Counted from the stretch's first letter, positions 18,978 to 28,331 are shown. The stretch is 36,897 nucleotides of DNA from JALZIF01 sp964584905 (GCA_964584905.1 CAZPCC010000305.1:1-36897), one strand, 5' to 3'. Made by a program: numbers and translations. Notes: a model not told the origin generated them from the sequence alone.

Positions 18978-19152
18978 GACAGAGAAGGCTGGCGAAAGAA
19001 TTCGGGAGGTGGCGAGTATCGAAGATACGCCCTGTGCGCGTGCTTCGCTGACGGCTGCCACGGGGTTCAAACTGGCGACCGGCGGCGAAGTGAGTACCAT
19101 TTAGCGCTCAACGTAGCTCTGCATGAACGTCGTATGAGCGATGGAGGAGGTC

Positions 19153-19524
19153 ATGAATCTCGGCACGTTCTCGATCAGCCTGTCGGTCAAGGACCTCGCG
19201 ACGTCGCGAGCGTTCTACGAGAAGTTCGGTTTCACCGTGTTCGCCGGCGATGCCTCGCAGAACTGGCTGATCCTGAAGAACGGGGATCACGTCATTGGGA
19301 TCTTCCAGGGGATGTTCGAAAAGAACATCCTGACCTTCAATCCCGGGTGGGACTCCAACGCCAAACTGCTCCCCAGCTTCACCGATGTCCGCGAGTTGCA
19401 GCGGCGCCTGAAGGCGCAGGGGGTGGAGTTTGCGCAGGAGGCTGACGAGCGCACCACCGGGCCGGCGAGCTTCATCGTGGAAGATCCGGATGGCAATCCG
19501 ATTCTCGTCGACCAGCACGTGTGA
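19153..19524 (+). CDS. VOC (glyoxalase/bleomycin-resistance) family protein
   Basis: 123 residues from the ATG at 19153, picked because GGAGGAGG lies immediately upstream; an ATG at 19141 has no ribosome site. The sequence shows the paired beta-alpha-beta-beta-beta modules of the VOC superfamily: FSISLSVKDLATSRAFYEKFGF, LKNGDHVIGIFQG, then ASFIVEDPDGNPILVDQHV, whose Asp-Pro-Asp-Gly-Asn is typical. Such proteins are metal-dependent or metal-free isomerases, dioxygenases or binding proteins; the function is not predictable here. It diverges from the M28 gene and converges on the ADOP permease. Confidence 0.9.
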   Translation: MNLGTFSISLSVKDLATSRAFYEKFGFTVFAGDASQNWLILKNGDHVIGIFQGMFEKNILTFNPGWDSNAKLLPSFTDVRELQRRLKAQGVEFAQEADERTTGPASFIVEDPDGNPILVDQHV

Positions 19525-19565
19525 TTCAGTATCGCTCCGCCATTCCCGCCGACGTCGGACGAATA

Positions 19566-22181
19566 TTACTCCGATCGCAGCAACACCGTCGGATCGACGC
19601 GTAAGGCACGCCGCGCAGGAATCCAGCTCGCCACGACCGCAACCACCGCCAGCGTGGCCCCAACCACGCCGAACGTTACCGGATCGAGCGGGCTCAGCCC
19701 GAACAGCATTCCCGTCAGCAGCCGGGTCACCGCCACCGCCATCGCCGCTCCGGCGATCGCGCCGCCTATCGAGAGAGCGACACCGCCGCGCAGCACCAGC
19801 CTGGTCACGTCCGCTCCATTGGCGCCGAGTGCTATGCGGATTCCGAACTCGCGCATGCGCTGCGCGACATGGTAGGACATCACGCCGTACACCCCGGCGG
19901 CCGCGAGCACGAGCCCGAGAAGGCCGAAGCTTCCGATGAGGATGGCGGCGAGGCGTTGCGGCAGCAGCGAGAAGCCGATCATCTGCTGGAGCGGCATTGC
20001 GAGCTCGAGCGCGATGTCGGAATGCACCGCCCGCAGCTCTTCCCGGATCGATTCAATCAACCGCGCGAGATTGCCGCGTCCGCGCACCTGGAGGCTCATT
20101 ACTGGCGCGTAATGCTGTGCGGCTGCGAAAAACATGAACGGAGCCTGCGGCTCGCCCAGGTGCACGTACTTGCCGTCCTGTGCGACGCCGATGACTTCGT
20201 ACTCCTGCCCCCGGTGCAAGTGCATACCCAACGGATCGCGCCCCGGCCAGAGGCGCGCTGCCAGGGCCTCGTTGACGATTACGACTGGTGCCGCGCCGGG
20301 CACGTCGCCTGGACCGAAGGGGCGGCCTGCGACCAGTTCAATCCCCAGCGTTCCGAAGTACGCGGTGTCGATGATGTTGTACGCCGACGTGAGCTGCACG
20401 CTGTCCCCGCCGACGGTGCGCACGTCGTTGGAGTGCGAGGTGCCCGAGATGAGCACTACGCGCGCGAGCGATGCGGCCGCCACGTCAGGCAGCGATCGCA
20501 CGCGGCGGAGCAGCTCCGACTGCAGGACGCGTCCCTCCTCTTCGCCGATCCCGTGCGGCTCAAGGTTGATCGTACCGACGACCATGCCCTCGGCGCGAAA
20601 GCCCGGATCGACCGAAAGTCCGCGGTGAAGGCCGCGCACGAACAACCCCGCCGTGACCAGCAGCAGCATGGCGAGCGCGACCTGCGCGCCGACGAAGATG
20701 CTGCGGCCGCGCATGCGTCCCGTCCCACCGGATGCGGCGCCGTCCTTTAGCGCGCCGGCGAGCTCCAGTCGCACCGCCCGGAGCGCCGGCGCAAGGCCGA
20801 AAACGAATCCGGTGAACGCGGAAATTCCGAGCGCGAAGGCGAGTACCCGAGTGTCGGGCGACGCATCGATGACGATCGGGACGCCCGGAACGCTTATGCG
20901 GGAGATCAGCGCCGTGGCGATGTACGCGAGCACGATTCCGCCGATACCGCCTGACAGGAAGAGCAGCGTGCTCTCCGTCAGCAGCTGTCGCACCAGCCGC
21001 CCGCGTCCGGCGCCCAGTGCGAGCCGCAGCGCGACTTCCCGGCGGCGTGCCACGGCGCGCGCCAGCAGGAGCCCAGCAATGTTCGCCGCACCGATCAGCA
21101 GGACGAGAAAGCCGGCGGCCAGCAGCATTCCCACAAAGCCGCCGACCGGACCACGGACTCCCTCTGGTACGCCGGTGAGCGCCGCCAGATAGGCGCGCTC
21201 GATGGTCGCGTCCGGTGTCTCCGGGGGCATCCGCGTTGCGATCGTCGATAGGCGTGCGGCCGCGCTCTCGACCCCGGCGCGATCACGGACGCGGCCGAAC
21301 ATGCCGACAAGGGGCCTCCCTTCCGTTGAATCGGGTGCTGTATGCAGGAGATATGGCACCCACACATTCACACTGAAGCCGACGACAGTGCCGTCGAACC
21401 CCTTGGGCGCCACGCCGGCGATCGTGTAGGGTCGCCCGTCGATGTGCACCAGCCGTCCGATCGCCGCTGGATCGCCGTGGAAATACCGTTGCCATGAACG
21501 GTGGCTCAGCACGACCAGCGATTCGTCATCATCGTCGTAGAACCGGCCGGCGGCGGGCCTGATGCCCAGCACTCGGAAGAAATTGCCCGACGTGAGCGCA
21601 CCCTCCACCGCCACGGCGCCGGCGTCCGCCCGCAGCGAGACCGGCACGAACACCTGCGCTGCGAGGCCGGTGAACAGGTCGCCGGTAGCCTCCCGATAGG
21701 CCTCGTACCGGGCGTACGGGATGCGCCGGCCCTCCATGCCGATCGAGGCGCTGCCGCGCCGCACTTCCTGCACCACGTGCAGCTCGTTAGGCGATGGTAC
21801 CGGGAGTGGGCGGAATAGCAGCGCATTGGCCAGGCTGAACAGCGCGGTGGTCGCACCCACGCCAAGCGACACGATGAGTACGGCCGTGAACGTGAAGCCG
21901 CGGTTGTGGCGGAGCGCGCGCGCCGCGAACCGCGCATCTTGCGCCAGCTCCGACAGCAGTCGCGGACGCTGCGTGTCGCGCATTGCCTCGCGGTGCCGCT
22001 CCACGCCGCCGAACTGGAGAAGCGCGTGCCGACGCGCTTCGGCCGCCGTCATGCCGCGCGCGATGTTCTTCTCCGTCTGCATATCGACGTGGAACCGGAA
22101 TTCCTCGTCCGTACGAAGTTCCGCGTCGCCCCGGCCCAGCAGGGAACGCAGTCGTGCGGCGGCGCCGTTCAACAAACTCAT
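19566..22181 (-). CDS. ADOP-type MacB-like permease
   Basis: 871 residues. The N-terminal about 75 residues carry the soluble cap typical of acidobacterial duplicated orphan permeases (EEFRFHVDMQTEKNIARGM, EARRHALLQFGG). Then two copies of the MacB periplasmic core plus FtsX-type membrane domains: TM near 100-120, core about 125-310, FtsX about 350-470, second core about 500-720, FtsX about 750-865 (AAAGVYGVMSYHVAQRMREFGIRIALGA). ADOPs lack a linked ATPase and are thought to work in efflux or mechanotransmission, but their role is unproven. AGGAG precedes the ATG. It is cotranscribed with PadR, 30 bp away. Two decayed copies of its C-terminal region lie at 33.2-35.3 kb. Confidence 0.94.
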   Translation of the reverse strand: MSLLNGAAARLRSLLGRGDAELRTDEEFRFHVDMQTEKNIARGMTAAEARRHALLQFGGVERHREAMRDTQRPRLLSELAQDARFAARALRHNRGFTFTAVLIVSLGVGATTALFSLANALLFRPLPVPSPNELHVVQEVRRGSASIGMEGRRIPYARYEAYREATGDLFTGLAAQVFVPVSLRADAGAVAVEGALTSGNFFRVLGIRPAAGRFYDDDDESLVVLSHRSWQRYFHGDPAAIGRLVHIDGRPYTIAGVAPKGFDGTVVGFSVNVWVPYLLHTAPDSTEGRPLVGMFGRVRDRAGVESAAARLSTIATRMPPETPDATIERAYLAALTGVPEGVRGPVGGFVGMLLAAGFLVLLIGAANIAGLLLARAVARRREVALRLALGAGRGRLVRQLLTESTLLFLSGGIGGIVLAYIATALISRISVPGVPIVIDASPDTRVLAFALGISAFTGFVFGLAPALRAVRLELAGALKDGAASGGTGRMRGRSIFVGAQVALAMLLLVTAGLFVRGLHRGLSVDPGFRAEGMVVGTINLEPHGIGEEEGRVLQSELLRRVRSLPDVAAASLARVVLISGTSHSNDVRTVGGDSVQLTSAYNIIDTAYFGTLGIELVAGRPFGPGDVPGAAPVVIVNEALAARLWPGRDPLGMHLHRGQEYEVIGVAQDGKYVHLGEPQAPFMFFAAAQHYAPVMSLQVRGRGNLARLIESIREELRAVHSDIALELAMPLQQMIGFSLLPQRLAAILIGSFGLLGLVLAAAGVYGVMSYHVAQRMREFGIRIALGANGADVTRLVLRGGVALSIGGAIAGAAMAVAVTRLLTGMLFGLSPLDPVTFGVVGATLAVVAVVASWIPARRALRVDPTVLLRSE

Positions 22182-22211
22182 GTGCGATCTCCTAACGGTG
22201 GCATGAACCGG

Positions 22212-22547
22212 TCAAGGGTTCGACAGCACGGTTTCCACCGCGGCGGCAAAGCGGCGCCAGCTCTCGGTTTCCGCGCCCAACGCGCGACGGCCCGCCGGCG
22301 TAAGGCGGTAGTAACGCGCCCGCCGGTTGTTCTCCGACACGCCCCATTCGCTCTGGATCACCCCTTTGTGCTCCAGGCGCTGCAGGGCAGGGTAGAGCGA
22401 GCCCTGATTGACATCGAGCACGCCCCTGGAGATCTGCTGAATGCGCTCGCCGATCCCCCAGCCGTGTTGGGGTCCGGCCATCAAGGTCTTGAGGACCAGC
22501 AGATCAATGGTGCCCCGTAGGGCGTCGGCCTGGGTGCTAGGTGGCAT
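22212..22547 (-). CDS. PadR-family transcription regulator
   Basis: 111 residues, one winged-helix domain with the PadR signature: LRGTIDLLVLKTLMAGPQHG, then GSLYPALQRLEHKGVI (recognition helix and turn), RARYYRLTPAGRRAL and a short C-terminal helix. PadR proteins repress their own operons and are released by ligand. It is first in the operon with the ADOP permease, the standard arrangement in Acidobacteria and Gemmatimonadota. It therefore probably controls that permease. Confidence 0.94.
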   Translation of the reverse strand: MPPSTQADALRGTIDLLVLKTLMAGPQHGWGIGERIQQISRGVLDVNQGSLYPALQRLEHKGVIQSEWGVSENNRRARYYRLTPAGRRALGAETESWRRFAAAVETVLSNP

Positions 22548-22569
22548 TTAGGCCAGGGGTGGGGGTTCC

Positions 22570-22613
22570 TTCTCGATTCCAAGAGAAAGTACATGCCTTC
22601 TTCTAGGAGTCAA
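22570..22613 (-). promoter_or_regulatory. putative padR promoter with inverted repeat
   Basis: Minus-strand -35 TTGACT (22608-22613), 16-bp spacer, weak -10 TACTTT (22586-22591). The inverted repeat TTCTC-N8-GAGAA (22570-22587) overlaps the -10 and could be the PadR operator. The remaining bases to 22779 contain nothing I can support as a gene; short open frames there look like chance. Confidence 0.35.
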
Positions 22614-22779
22614 GAGGAAGTGCCGTGCGTGAGGCCATGCAACCTCGGCGCGCCGGAACACTCATTGCCGACGTTGCCGCCGGTGTGGACGCTCGCGAGC
22701 CGCACGAGTTTCCGTTCAATGAGCAGGCCCCTTGTCGGACCGTGGCGCGCCATTCGCGCGTTAACGCGACTCCAAACGG

Positions 22780-24201
22780 TCAGCGCGGCGTCCCGACGCC
22801 CGGCGCGTATAGCGACTGGATGCGTTGCGCGCGGAACACATAGCCGGGATTGCCCTGGATGCGCCATTGAACGGCACCGAGCGAATCGTACTCCTCCACG
22901 CGCCCGCTGGTGCCATACGAGACCAGAATTCGGCCGCGGGTCAGCGGCTGCACGCTGCCGCCTATCAAGGTGCGCGCCTGCGGGACCGCCCCGGCCGACC
23001 ACGAAAGGCTGGCGATTCCTCCCGTGTCATCGATCTGCCATTGCTCGACGCGCGACTCGAGCGAGTCGCCGACGTTGTCGAGGATCACCACGCGGTCAGG
23101 GACGACGGCGCGGACGCTGTGCTGGCCAGCGAAGGATGGCGTGCCTGCCGGCATCGCGAACTGGTTACGCAAGCCTCCCAGACGCCAGACTACCGCACCG
23201 GTAGAGGCGTCGATCTTCGTGATCTCGTTCAGGTTTCGAAACGAGACTAGGAGGTTTCCCTCGGCGTCGATCTCGATCGCGTTGCCGTGCGTCCAGTTGA
23301 CGAAGGGCCCGGCGCGTTGGGAAGGATGGAGGTCGACCAGCGCGAAATGGTCGAAGGCGGACCAGGCAAACAGCAACGCACCCGAGGGGTCGAGATGCTG
23401 AACCACTGTCCCGGTCACGCGTGCATCGGGCATGCCGCCGATCGGCGACAGGTCCATGGTGCGCGTCTCGTCGCAGAGGATCCAGAAGTCGCCGGAGGGC
23501 TGGGCGATGAGGTCATGGGGGCGTGGTTGGAGGCCATCAGCGCACGACAGCGTCCTCGAGATGTTGCCGAGGGGATCGAGCTCGATCCAAGGCTCGATGT
23601 CGCCGGCGTGCGGCGTGGGCGGCCGGGCAAACCAGCCGCCGTTAGGTTGTGCGGTGAATGCGAGGCCGGACCCGTTCGGGAACCGGCGGTACCATACCAC
23701 GCGGCCCGTGTTGTCGATCACCAGCCCGTACTGGCCGGCCGCAAAAGCCACGAAGCCCGGGTGCGGGTTGGGACCCGACGCCGAGTACGAAGGAAGGTCC
23801 GCGGGGAGCGGTCCCGTCGTCAGCAGCAGGGTATCGCTCTCGGCGCGCCCGCCTATCGCGTAGGCCACGGCAACGAAGGCGTATTCGGTTGCCGGGAGAA
23901 GGCCGAGGACCGCGACAGTGGCAATGCCCTGCGTCGGAACGACGGCGGCCGATACCCCGCCTGACGACGAGCTGCCGCGCACCCGGTATTCCGCCCTCAC
24001 GCTCTCGGCGTGGTTCACGCGGACGCCGACCACGGCACTCAGCACGTTGTGGATGTTCGCCGTCACGGCTGCACTGTCCACGGCCGGCCCAAGCGGGGCG
24101 GTAGGTGGGGGCAGATCGCTCGAGCACGAGGACAGCAGCACCGTGCCCAGGAGTGCACCGCTGCACAGTTCGCGCGCCCACGTTCGTGCTAGGGTCGCCA
24201 T
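22780..24201 (-). CDS. arylsulfotransferase-like lipoprotein
   Basis: 473 residues. A lipobox (LLSSC, Cys about 26) follows a signal peptide. Residues about 45-125 are an FN3-like beta domain; about 135-465 are a beta propeller of the arylsulfotransferase (ASST) kind with HGNAIEID carrying the probable catalytic His, LLVSFRNLNEI, and TGAVVWRLGG. ASST enzymes move sulfate from one phenol to another in the periplasm. Activity is not certain, since many family members are uncharacterised. Its ATG overlaps the stop of the upstream lipoprotein gene by 13 bp with ACGGAG as ribosome site, so translation is coupled. Last gene of the sigma/CHAT/lipoprotein run. Confidence 0.85.
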   Translation of the reverse strand: MATLARTWARELCSGALLGTVLLSSCSSDLPPPTAPLGPAVDSAAVTANIHNVLSAVVGVRVNHAESVRAEYRVRGSSSSGGVSAAVVPTQGIATVAVLGLLPATEYAFVAVAYAIGGRAESDTLLLTTGPLPADLPSYSASGPNPHPGFVAFAAGQYGLVIDNTGRVVWYRRFPNGSGLAFTAQPNGGWFARPPTPHAGDIEPWIELDPLGNISRTLSCADGLQPRPHDLIAQPSGDFWILCDETRTMDLSPIGGMPDARVTGTVVQHLDPSGALLFAWSAFDHFALVDLHPSQRAGPFVNWTHGNAIEIDAEGNLLVSFRNLNEITKIDASTGAVVWRLGGLRNQFAMPAGTPSFAGQHSVRAVVPDRVVILDNVGDSLESRVEQWQIDDTGGIASLSWSAGAVPQARTLIGGSVQPLTRGRILVSYGTSGRVEEYDSLGAVQWRIQGNPGYVFRAQRIQSLYAPGVGTPR

Positions 24202-26162
24202 GCGGGGCTCCGTCCCCCCACGATGATCGCGAACCCTGTGCCGTTAGGATGGAAGGCGGCGATCTGCGTTTCGTTGCAGTTGTAGTAATAGAAATCGCAA
24301 ATCGTGTTCGTGAAGGCGATCCTGGCGTTGGACGGCGACCAGGACGCCTGGAGCGCCTCGATCTCCGACGGATTCTGGGCGACACCGGAACCGTCCGCGT
24401 TGATCAGGAAGAGATTGTACGCGCAGTGGTTGTAGTAGCACCAAACCAACCCGGAGAAAGCGATCGACAGCCCGTCGGGCGACCACACCGGATCGACCTC
24501 ATCCCGCGTACTCGTCGTGAGCCTTCCAAGGCCGGACCCGTCCGCGTTCATCACGTAGATCTCGCCGTTTCCGTCGCGCGTGCTGCGGAAGACGATCCGC
24601 GCGCCATCTGGAGACCAGGCTGGCTGTGTTTCGGCCGCCGCGTGCTGCGTGAGGCGCACGGGGTTAGTACCGTCCGCCTGCATCAGGTAGATCTCGGAAT
24701 TGCCGTCCCGCTCGCTGACGAACGCTATCCTGGTGCCGTCCGGAGACCAGGCCGGCTGATAATCGTTCTGCGCGGCTGTCGTCAGCCGTGTCGGGCTGGA
24801 GCCATCGGCGTTCATTACGAAAACCTCGCGATTGCCGGTACGCTCGCTGGTGAACACGATGCGCGTTCCGTCCGGGGACCAGGCGGGGTCCTCATCGGCC
24901 GCCGTGTGCGTCGTCAGGCGGGTCCTGCCGGCGCCGTTCGCCTTGATGGCATATATCTCGGCGTTTCCATCGTCATTGCTGACGTAGGCCAGCATCGTCG
25001 CTGGAGCGCACGAGATGTCGAGTCCCACCACGACGGTGACATCACTCGCCACGGTCACGTTCCGCGGATTGTCACCGACCAGATCGCAGTTGGTACTGAT
25101 ACCGTCCACCGACGCCTGATAAGTCCCGGGGACGACGCTCACTGTGACGGCGCCGCCGTCATTGAGAGGTGTCTCGTAGAAGTACGGTCCGGTGAGGTGG
25201 ATTTGGTATCCATCTGTGTCCAAGTCGACTCCGGTCGTCACCGAGGAGAGCTGCACGCGTCCAAATGTCGCGCAATCGATCTGGAAGACGACCTCCGTCG
25301 TGCCACCGCCCTTCACGTCTACGGACCTCGAATCGCCGCCCAGAATCACGCAGTTCGGCGCGACGCCGGCGAGCTGCACATATCGAACTCCCGATAGGCC
25401 TTGGAAAGTCGTAGTCCCATTGGTGGCGATCGGCACGTCAATCCAATAGTAGTAGCAGTAGAAGTACGGACAGGAATCCTGAACCATGACGACGTAGCCG
25501 TCCGGATCCAGATCGCTTCCCGTCGTAATGGTCGTGAAACGGATGGTGCCGTTCGTCCGAGAGCAGACGACGACGAAAGTGATGTCCGTGACGACGCCGA
25601 ATGCGACGCTTACTGTTCTCGGATTATTGCCGGCGACGCAGTTAGGCGCCATCTCGCCGAGATCGAGCGTGTAAGCCCCCGCCCTCAGTTCCAATTCGAC
25701 ATCGTCACTGGCGTCGACTTGCACGCTCGCAGTGTCGATGGAGAGCACGTATCCATCGGTGTCCAGTTCGTCGCCAGACGTCAGCACGCGCACCCTGAGC
25801 GTCCCGATCAGTGGAACGCATTGCAGGTCGAAACCCACACTGACCGTGTCGTCGGCACTAACCGTGACGGAGCGCTGACTAGGGCCGTCGACCGTGCAGT
25901 TCGGTGCCGCCCCCGAGAGTTGAACCATACGGCGGCCGGTGGGCACTTGTTGAATCAGGATCGTGCCGTTAGAAGGGACAGACTGGGCCGTGCGGCCCTC
26001 TACCTTGACCAGGTAGCCGCTCAGGTCGGAATCGCTGCCGGTGGTCGAAGCGACGATCCGGATGGCTCCGAACTGCGGGCGGGTTGCCTCGCCACAGGCG
26101 GCGCCAAAAGTGGCGGCGGTAGCAAGCAACACCACGCGAAGCAGGTGGCGGCGCGTGTGCAC
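24189..26162 (-). CDS. lipoprotein with four Cys-paired repeats and TolB-like propeller
   Basis: 657 residues, GTG start with GAGG upstream. Signal peptide and lipobox GAAC (Cys about 23). Residues about 33-380 are four tandem repeats of about 85-95 residues, each with TGxDLDxDGY-like and a spaced Cys pair (PNC ... C). Residues about 385-655 form a six-bladed PD40/TolB-like propeller with WSPDG blades. Three Tyr-rich loops are each closed by two cysteines: CPYFYC in repeat 3 and CYYNHC and CDFYYYNC in the last two blades. The protein should sit on the outer membrane or periplasmic face and bind other proteins. No enzymatic motif is seen. It lies between an Ig-like lipoprotein and the ASST gene, both on the same strand. 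Confidence 0.85.
   Translation of the reverse strand: MHTRRHLLRVVLLATAATFGAACGEATRPQFGAIRIVASTTGSDSDLSGYLVKVEGRTAQSVPSNGTILIQQVPTGRRMVQLSGAAPNCTVDGPSQRSVTVSADDTVSVGFDLQCVPLIGTLRVRVLTSGDELDTDGYVLSIDTASVQVDASDDVELELRAGAYTLDLGEMAPNCVAGNNPRTVSVAFGVVTDITFVVVCSRTNGTIRFTTITTGSDLDPDGYVVMVQDSCPYFYCYYYWIDVPIATNGTTTFQGLSGVRYVQLAGVAPNCVILGGDSRSVDVKGGGTTEVVFQIDCATFGRVQLSSVTTGVDLDTDGYQIHLTGPYFYETPLNDGGAVTVSVVPGTYQASVDGISTNCDLVGDNPRNVTVASDVTVVVGLDISCAPATMLAYVSNDDGNAEIYAIKANGAGRTRLTTHTAADEDPAWSPDGTRIVFTSERTGNREVFVMNADGSSPTRLTTAAQNDYQPAWSPDGTRIAFVSERDGNSEIYLMQADGTNPVRLTQHAAAETQPAWSPDGARIVFRSTRDGNGEIYVMNADGSGLGRLTTSTRDEVDPVWSPDGLSIAFSGLVWCYYNHCAYNLFLINADGSGVAQNPSEIEALQASWSPSNARIAFTNTICDFYYYNCNETQIAAFHPNGTGFAIIVGGRSPAWRP
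25005..26075 (-). repeat. four tandem protein repeats inside the lipoprotein gene
   Basis: Coding repeats of about 260 bp each. All four start with a strand of the type G-x-h-x-h-x3-TTGxDLDxDGY, carry NC about 60 residues in, and end with a Cys just before the next unit. Repeats 2 and 3 are the closest in sequence; repeat 3 has a 10-residue Cys/Tyr insertion. Borders are approximate. Confidence 0.7.
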
Positions 26163-26213
26163 GGTGACCTCACTCGGGACAATAGACTGACCGAACCTGA
26201 ATCCACGCAGCGG

Positions 26214-28187
26214 TCACGGCGTGATTGATCCCCACGCTTCCGCGGCCGTAGCTACGTCTCCTTCGCCGCACTCCTCCGCGATGGTGCCGGTACCCGTCCA
26301 CCCTTGGGCCCAGGCACCCCAGTACGTGTATATGCCAGCGCTGGGACCCCAGCCGACATTCCATCCGCTGAGATTTGTTAGGTCGGGGACGGTTGCGTCG
26401 ACCTCCGTGGCTGTGCCGAGATATCCGGGCGAGACCGTCAAGCCAACTGTGGTTGATCCCTGCCAGTATGAGAATCCCACCCCGCGGTTAAACTCCGGCT
26501 GAAGTGAGTACCGAAAGCGCAGCCGTACGCGCGGTGCTGTCGCAGCCACGCTGACTGTCACCGGTCCGAGGTGGGGGGGCAGCGTGACCGTCCTGTCGAC
26601 GGCGTCCTTGAAACAGAGTGTGATTGTGCGGGGAACCGAGTAGTCCCATGAGGGCGCATCGGTTGCCCCAATAGTGATCGTGTGCAGGTCGCCGGGCTGC
26701 GCGTTCGGTATTCCAGGATATTGCCGGTTAAACCCATGGACAAACGATTGTCCACCATATGTCAGCCATGCGAATCCGCCTTTCGCCGTGCGATATTGAA
26801 CGTCAACGCGCGTCTGCTCGCCCGCGAGATTGTTGATGGTCAGGTTGCGCACGACCGGCGCGAACGCTTCCGCCGACGCGAAGTCGAGCACGGGCATGGT
26901 GCTGTTCGGCACCGGGTTCTGGTCGCGGCGGATAATGCCGGCGTCCACTAGATACGGGGGACCGAGCCCAAAGGGCGTTGCAATTGCGTTGTAGCGCAGG
27001 GCAACGAGATCAAAGGGTGCGGCCTGTAGGCTCCACAAGGAGAAGTCCGTCTCGTTCGTGGGTGAATGCGAGCCAAACAGCCCGCTCGCATTCACCCAGG
27101 AAACCTGCGAGGAACCGACGTTCTCGACCCGTCCGTGCACGATCTTGTCGGTGATTGCCGGCTGCTGCGACAAGGGACACTTGTCCTGCTGGATCGTGTT
27201 CAGCTCTTGCTGCGTCCCGTAATGCACGGTGGTACTGAAATGTGTGTCCGAGTACTGGGTAACGTACGCCAAGGCGCCACGGCCGGAATCGACGGCGAAC
27301 GCGTAGCTGTAGTCTTCTGAACTCGCTACCTCGTGCCAGGGACCGCCGCCATTCTGAACGGCGAAGAAAATCGGGGCATTGGAGTAACCAAGGGTGTTCG
27401 ACACCCCGCAGAATTGCGACGTTGTGTTTGCGCCCGTGCTCTGCGGCCCGGTAGTGAACTGTACCGACACCGGTGCTTCGAGCGCATCGCCGCTACGGTC
27501 GAGGAGGGCTTGAGTTACCACAAGGTGGTACTGGGTCTCGGGATCGAGCGGCGCCGCGGGGATGACCTCCGCAGTCAGACCACTCTCTCCAACTAGTTGG
27601 ACCGCCACTTCTACCAGGGTGGTATCAACAAGGAGTTGTACCGCGCCGCTCACGGACGTGCCGTCGACCGGCTCGCTGAAGATGACGTAAATTCGACTGT
27701 TGAGCGGAACGTCCGTCTTGCCCTTGGGTGGCACCGTGCGCACGACCTTTGGCGGCGTTCGTGGAGGCACCGGTGCGCCTTCGGTTGCTAGCAGGCCAGC
27801 ACTGCCGAACACCTCGAGCACGATTTCGTCACCCACGCTTGCCGCCAACGACACCGGGTCGAATCCACCGTCGGTCACCGGCACTCGCAGGACATTGCCC
27901 GATGTCGCGTTCCGTATAGTTGCGGTGGAACCGCCGGGCACCGAACCGGGCGGCAGCGAGATGTAAATCATGCCCGTCACAGACAGCGTTGAAAATGCAC
28001 GAGCGAGATTGTCGCTCGTTATCGAAGCCGGATTAACGGGCTCCGAGAGTATCGCGAGCGCATCGACCTCGGTGACCTGGTGGGGCTCGGTGGGGCGGTC
28101 CGAACATCCGGCCAGGCTGGCAATTGCGGCAGCCACGAGTCCGCCCTTCCCGCCTATCTGCAAGATTACAAGCGCTGATCGGGACAT
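26214..28187 (-). CDS. lipoprotein with Big_5 Ig-like domain
   Basis: 657 residues from the ATG at 28187; GAGGAG lies 4 nt upstream and a TTG further up is part of that site. Lipobox LAGC (Cys about 28). Residues about 50-125 are a beta domain; about 143-250 are a Big_5/SbsA-type Ig-like domain (VVRTVPPKGKTDVPLNSRIYVIFSEPVDG, ETQYHLVVT). The remaining 400 residues are beta-rich and unrecognised, ending in many Trp/Gly/Tyr (YTYWGAWAQGWTGTG). Predicted cell-surface or periplasmic binding protein. It starts 144 bp after the CHAT gene and 51 bp before the repeat/propeller lipoprotein. Confidence 0.8.
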   Translation of the reverse strand: MSRSALVILQIGGKGGLVAAAIASLAGCSDRPTEPHQVTEVDALAILSEPVNPASITSDNLARAFSTLSVTGMIYISLPPGSVPGGSTATIRNATSGNVLRVPVTDGGFDPVSLAASVGDEIVLEVFGSAGLLATEGAPVPPRTPPKVVRTVPPKGKTDVPLNSRIYVIFSEPVDGTSVSGAVQLLVDTTLVEVAVQLVGESGLTAEVIPAAPLDPETQYHLVVTQALLDRSGDALEAPVSVQFTTGPQSTGANTTSQFCGVSNTLGYSNAPIFFAVQNGGGPWHEVASSEDYSYAFAVDSGRGALAYVTQYSDTHFSTTVHYGTQQELNTIQQDKCPLSQQPAITDKIVHGRVENVGSSQVSWVNASGLFGSHSPTNETDFSLWSLQAAPFDLVALRYNAIATPFGLGPPYLVDAGIIRRDQNPVPNSTMPVLDFASAEAFAPVVRNLTINNLAGEQTRVDVQYRTAKGGFAWLTYGGQSFVHGFNRQYPGIPNAQPGDLHTITIGATDAPSWDYSVPRTITLCFKDAVDRTVTLPPHLGPVTVSVAATAPRVRLRFRYSLQPEFNRGVGFSYWQGSTTVGLTVSPGYLGTATEVDATVPDLTNLSGWNVGWGPSAGIYTYWGAWAQGWTGTGTIAEECGEGDVATAAEAWGSITP

Positions 28188-28239
28188 GGATCTCCTCAAC
28201 CGCTAAGAACGGACCGCCTGTCCGCCCGTTCGAACCCAC

Positions 28240-28299
28240 CAACACCAACCTTTCCCAATAAAACGGATCGGAGGTGGCCGGATTGCGCACGGGCTTCAA
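28240..28299 (-). pseudogene. remnant of a second CHAT gene (3' end)
   Basis: The minus strand of this stretch encodes RNPATSDPFYW followed by a degenerate tail, matching the last residues of the intact CHAT protein just to the right (RNPATSDPFYWAGFVIAG). At the DNA level 28254-28289 and 28379-28414 differ at 3 of 36 positions by my alignment. No start, no catalytic part and no further CHAT sequence precede it. It lies in the 144-bp gap between the CHAT gene and the Ig-like lipoprotein gene, so it looks like the scar of a tandem duplication followed by deletion. Confidence 0.75.
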
Positions 28300-28331
28300 T
28301 CGAGATCGTCATACCGGTAACCTCAGTGAGG

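Noticed and set aside
19549..19558. 10-bp palindrome CCGACGTCGG between VOC and ADOP genes
   Set aside because: No loop and no T-run, too short to call as terminator or operator in GC-rich DNA.
22610..23002. Small open frames between PadR and the arylsulfotransferase-like gene
   Set aside because: No ribosome site, signal peptide or recognisable motif.
24105..25397. Plus-strand open frame of 430 codons opposite the propeller lipoprotein
   Set aside because: Antisense of a repeat-coding region with recognisable protein motifs; no start signal or homology seen.
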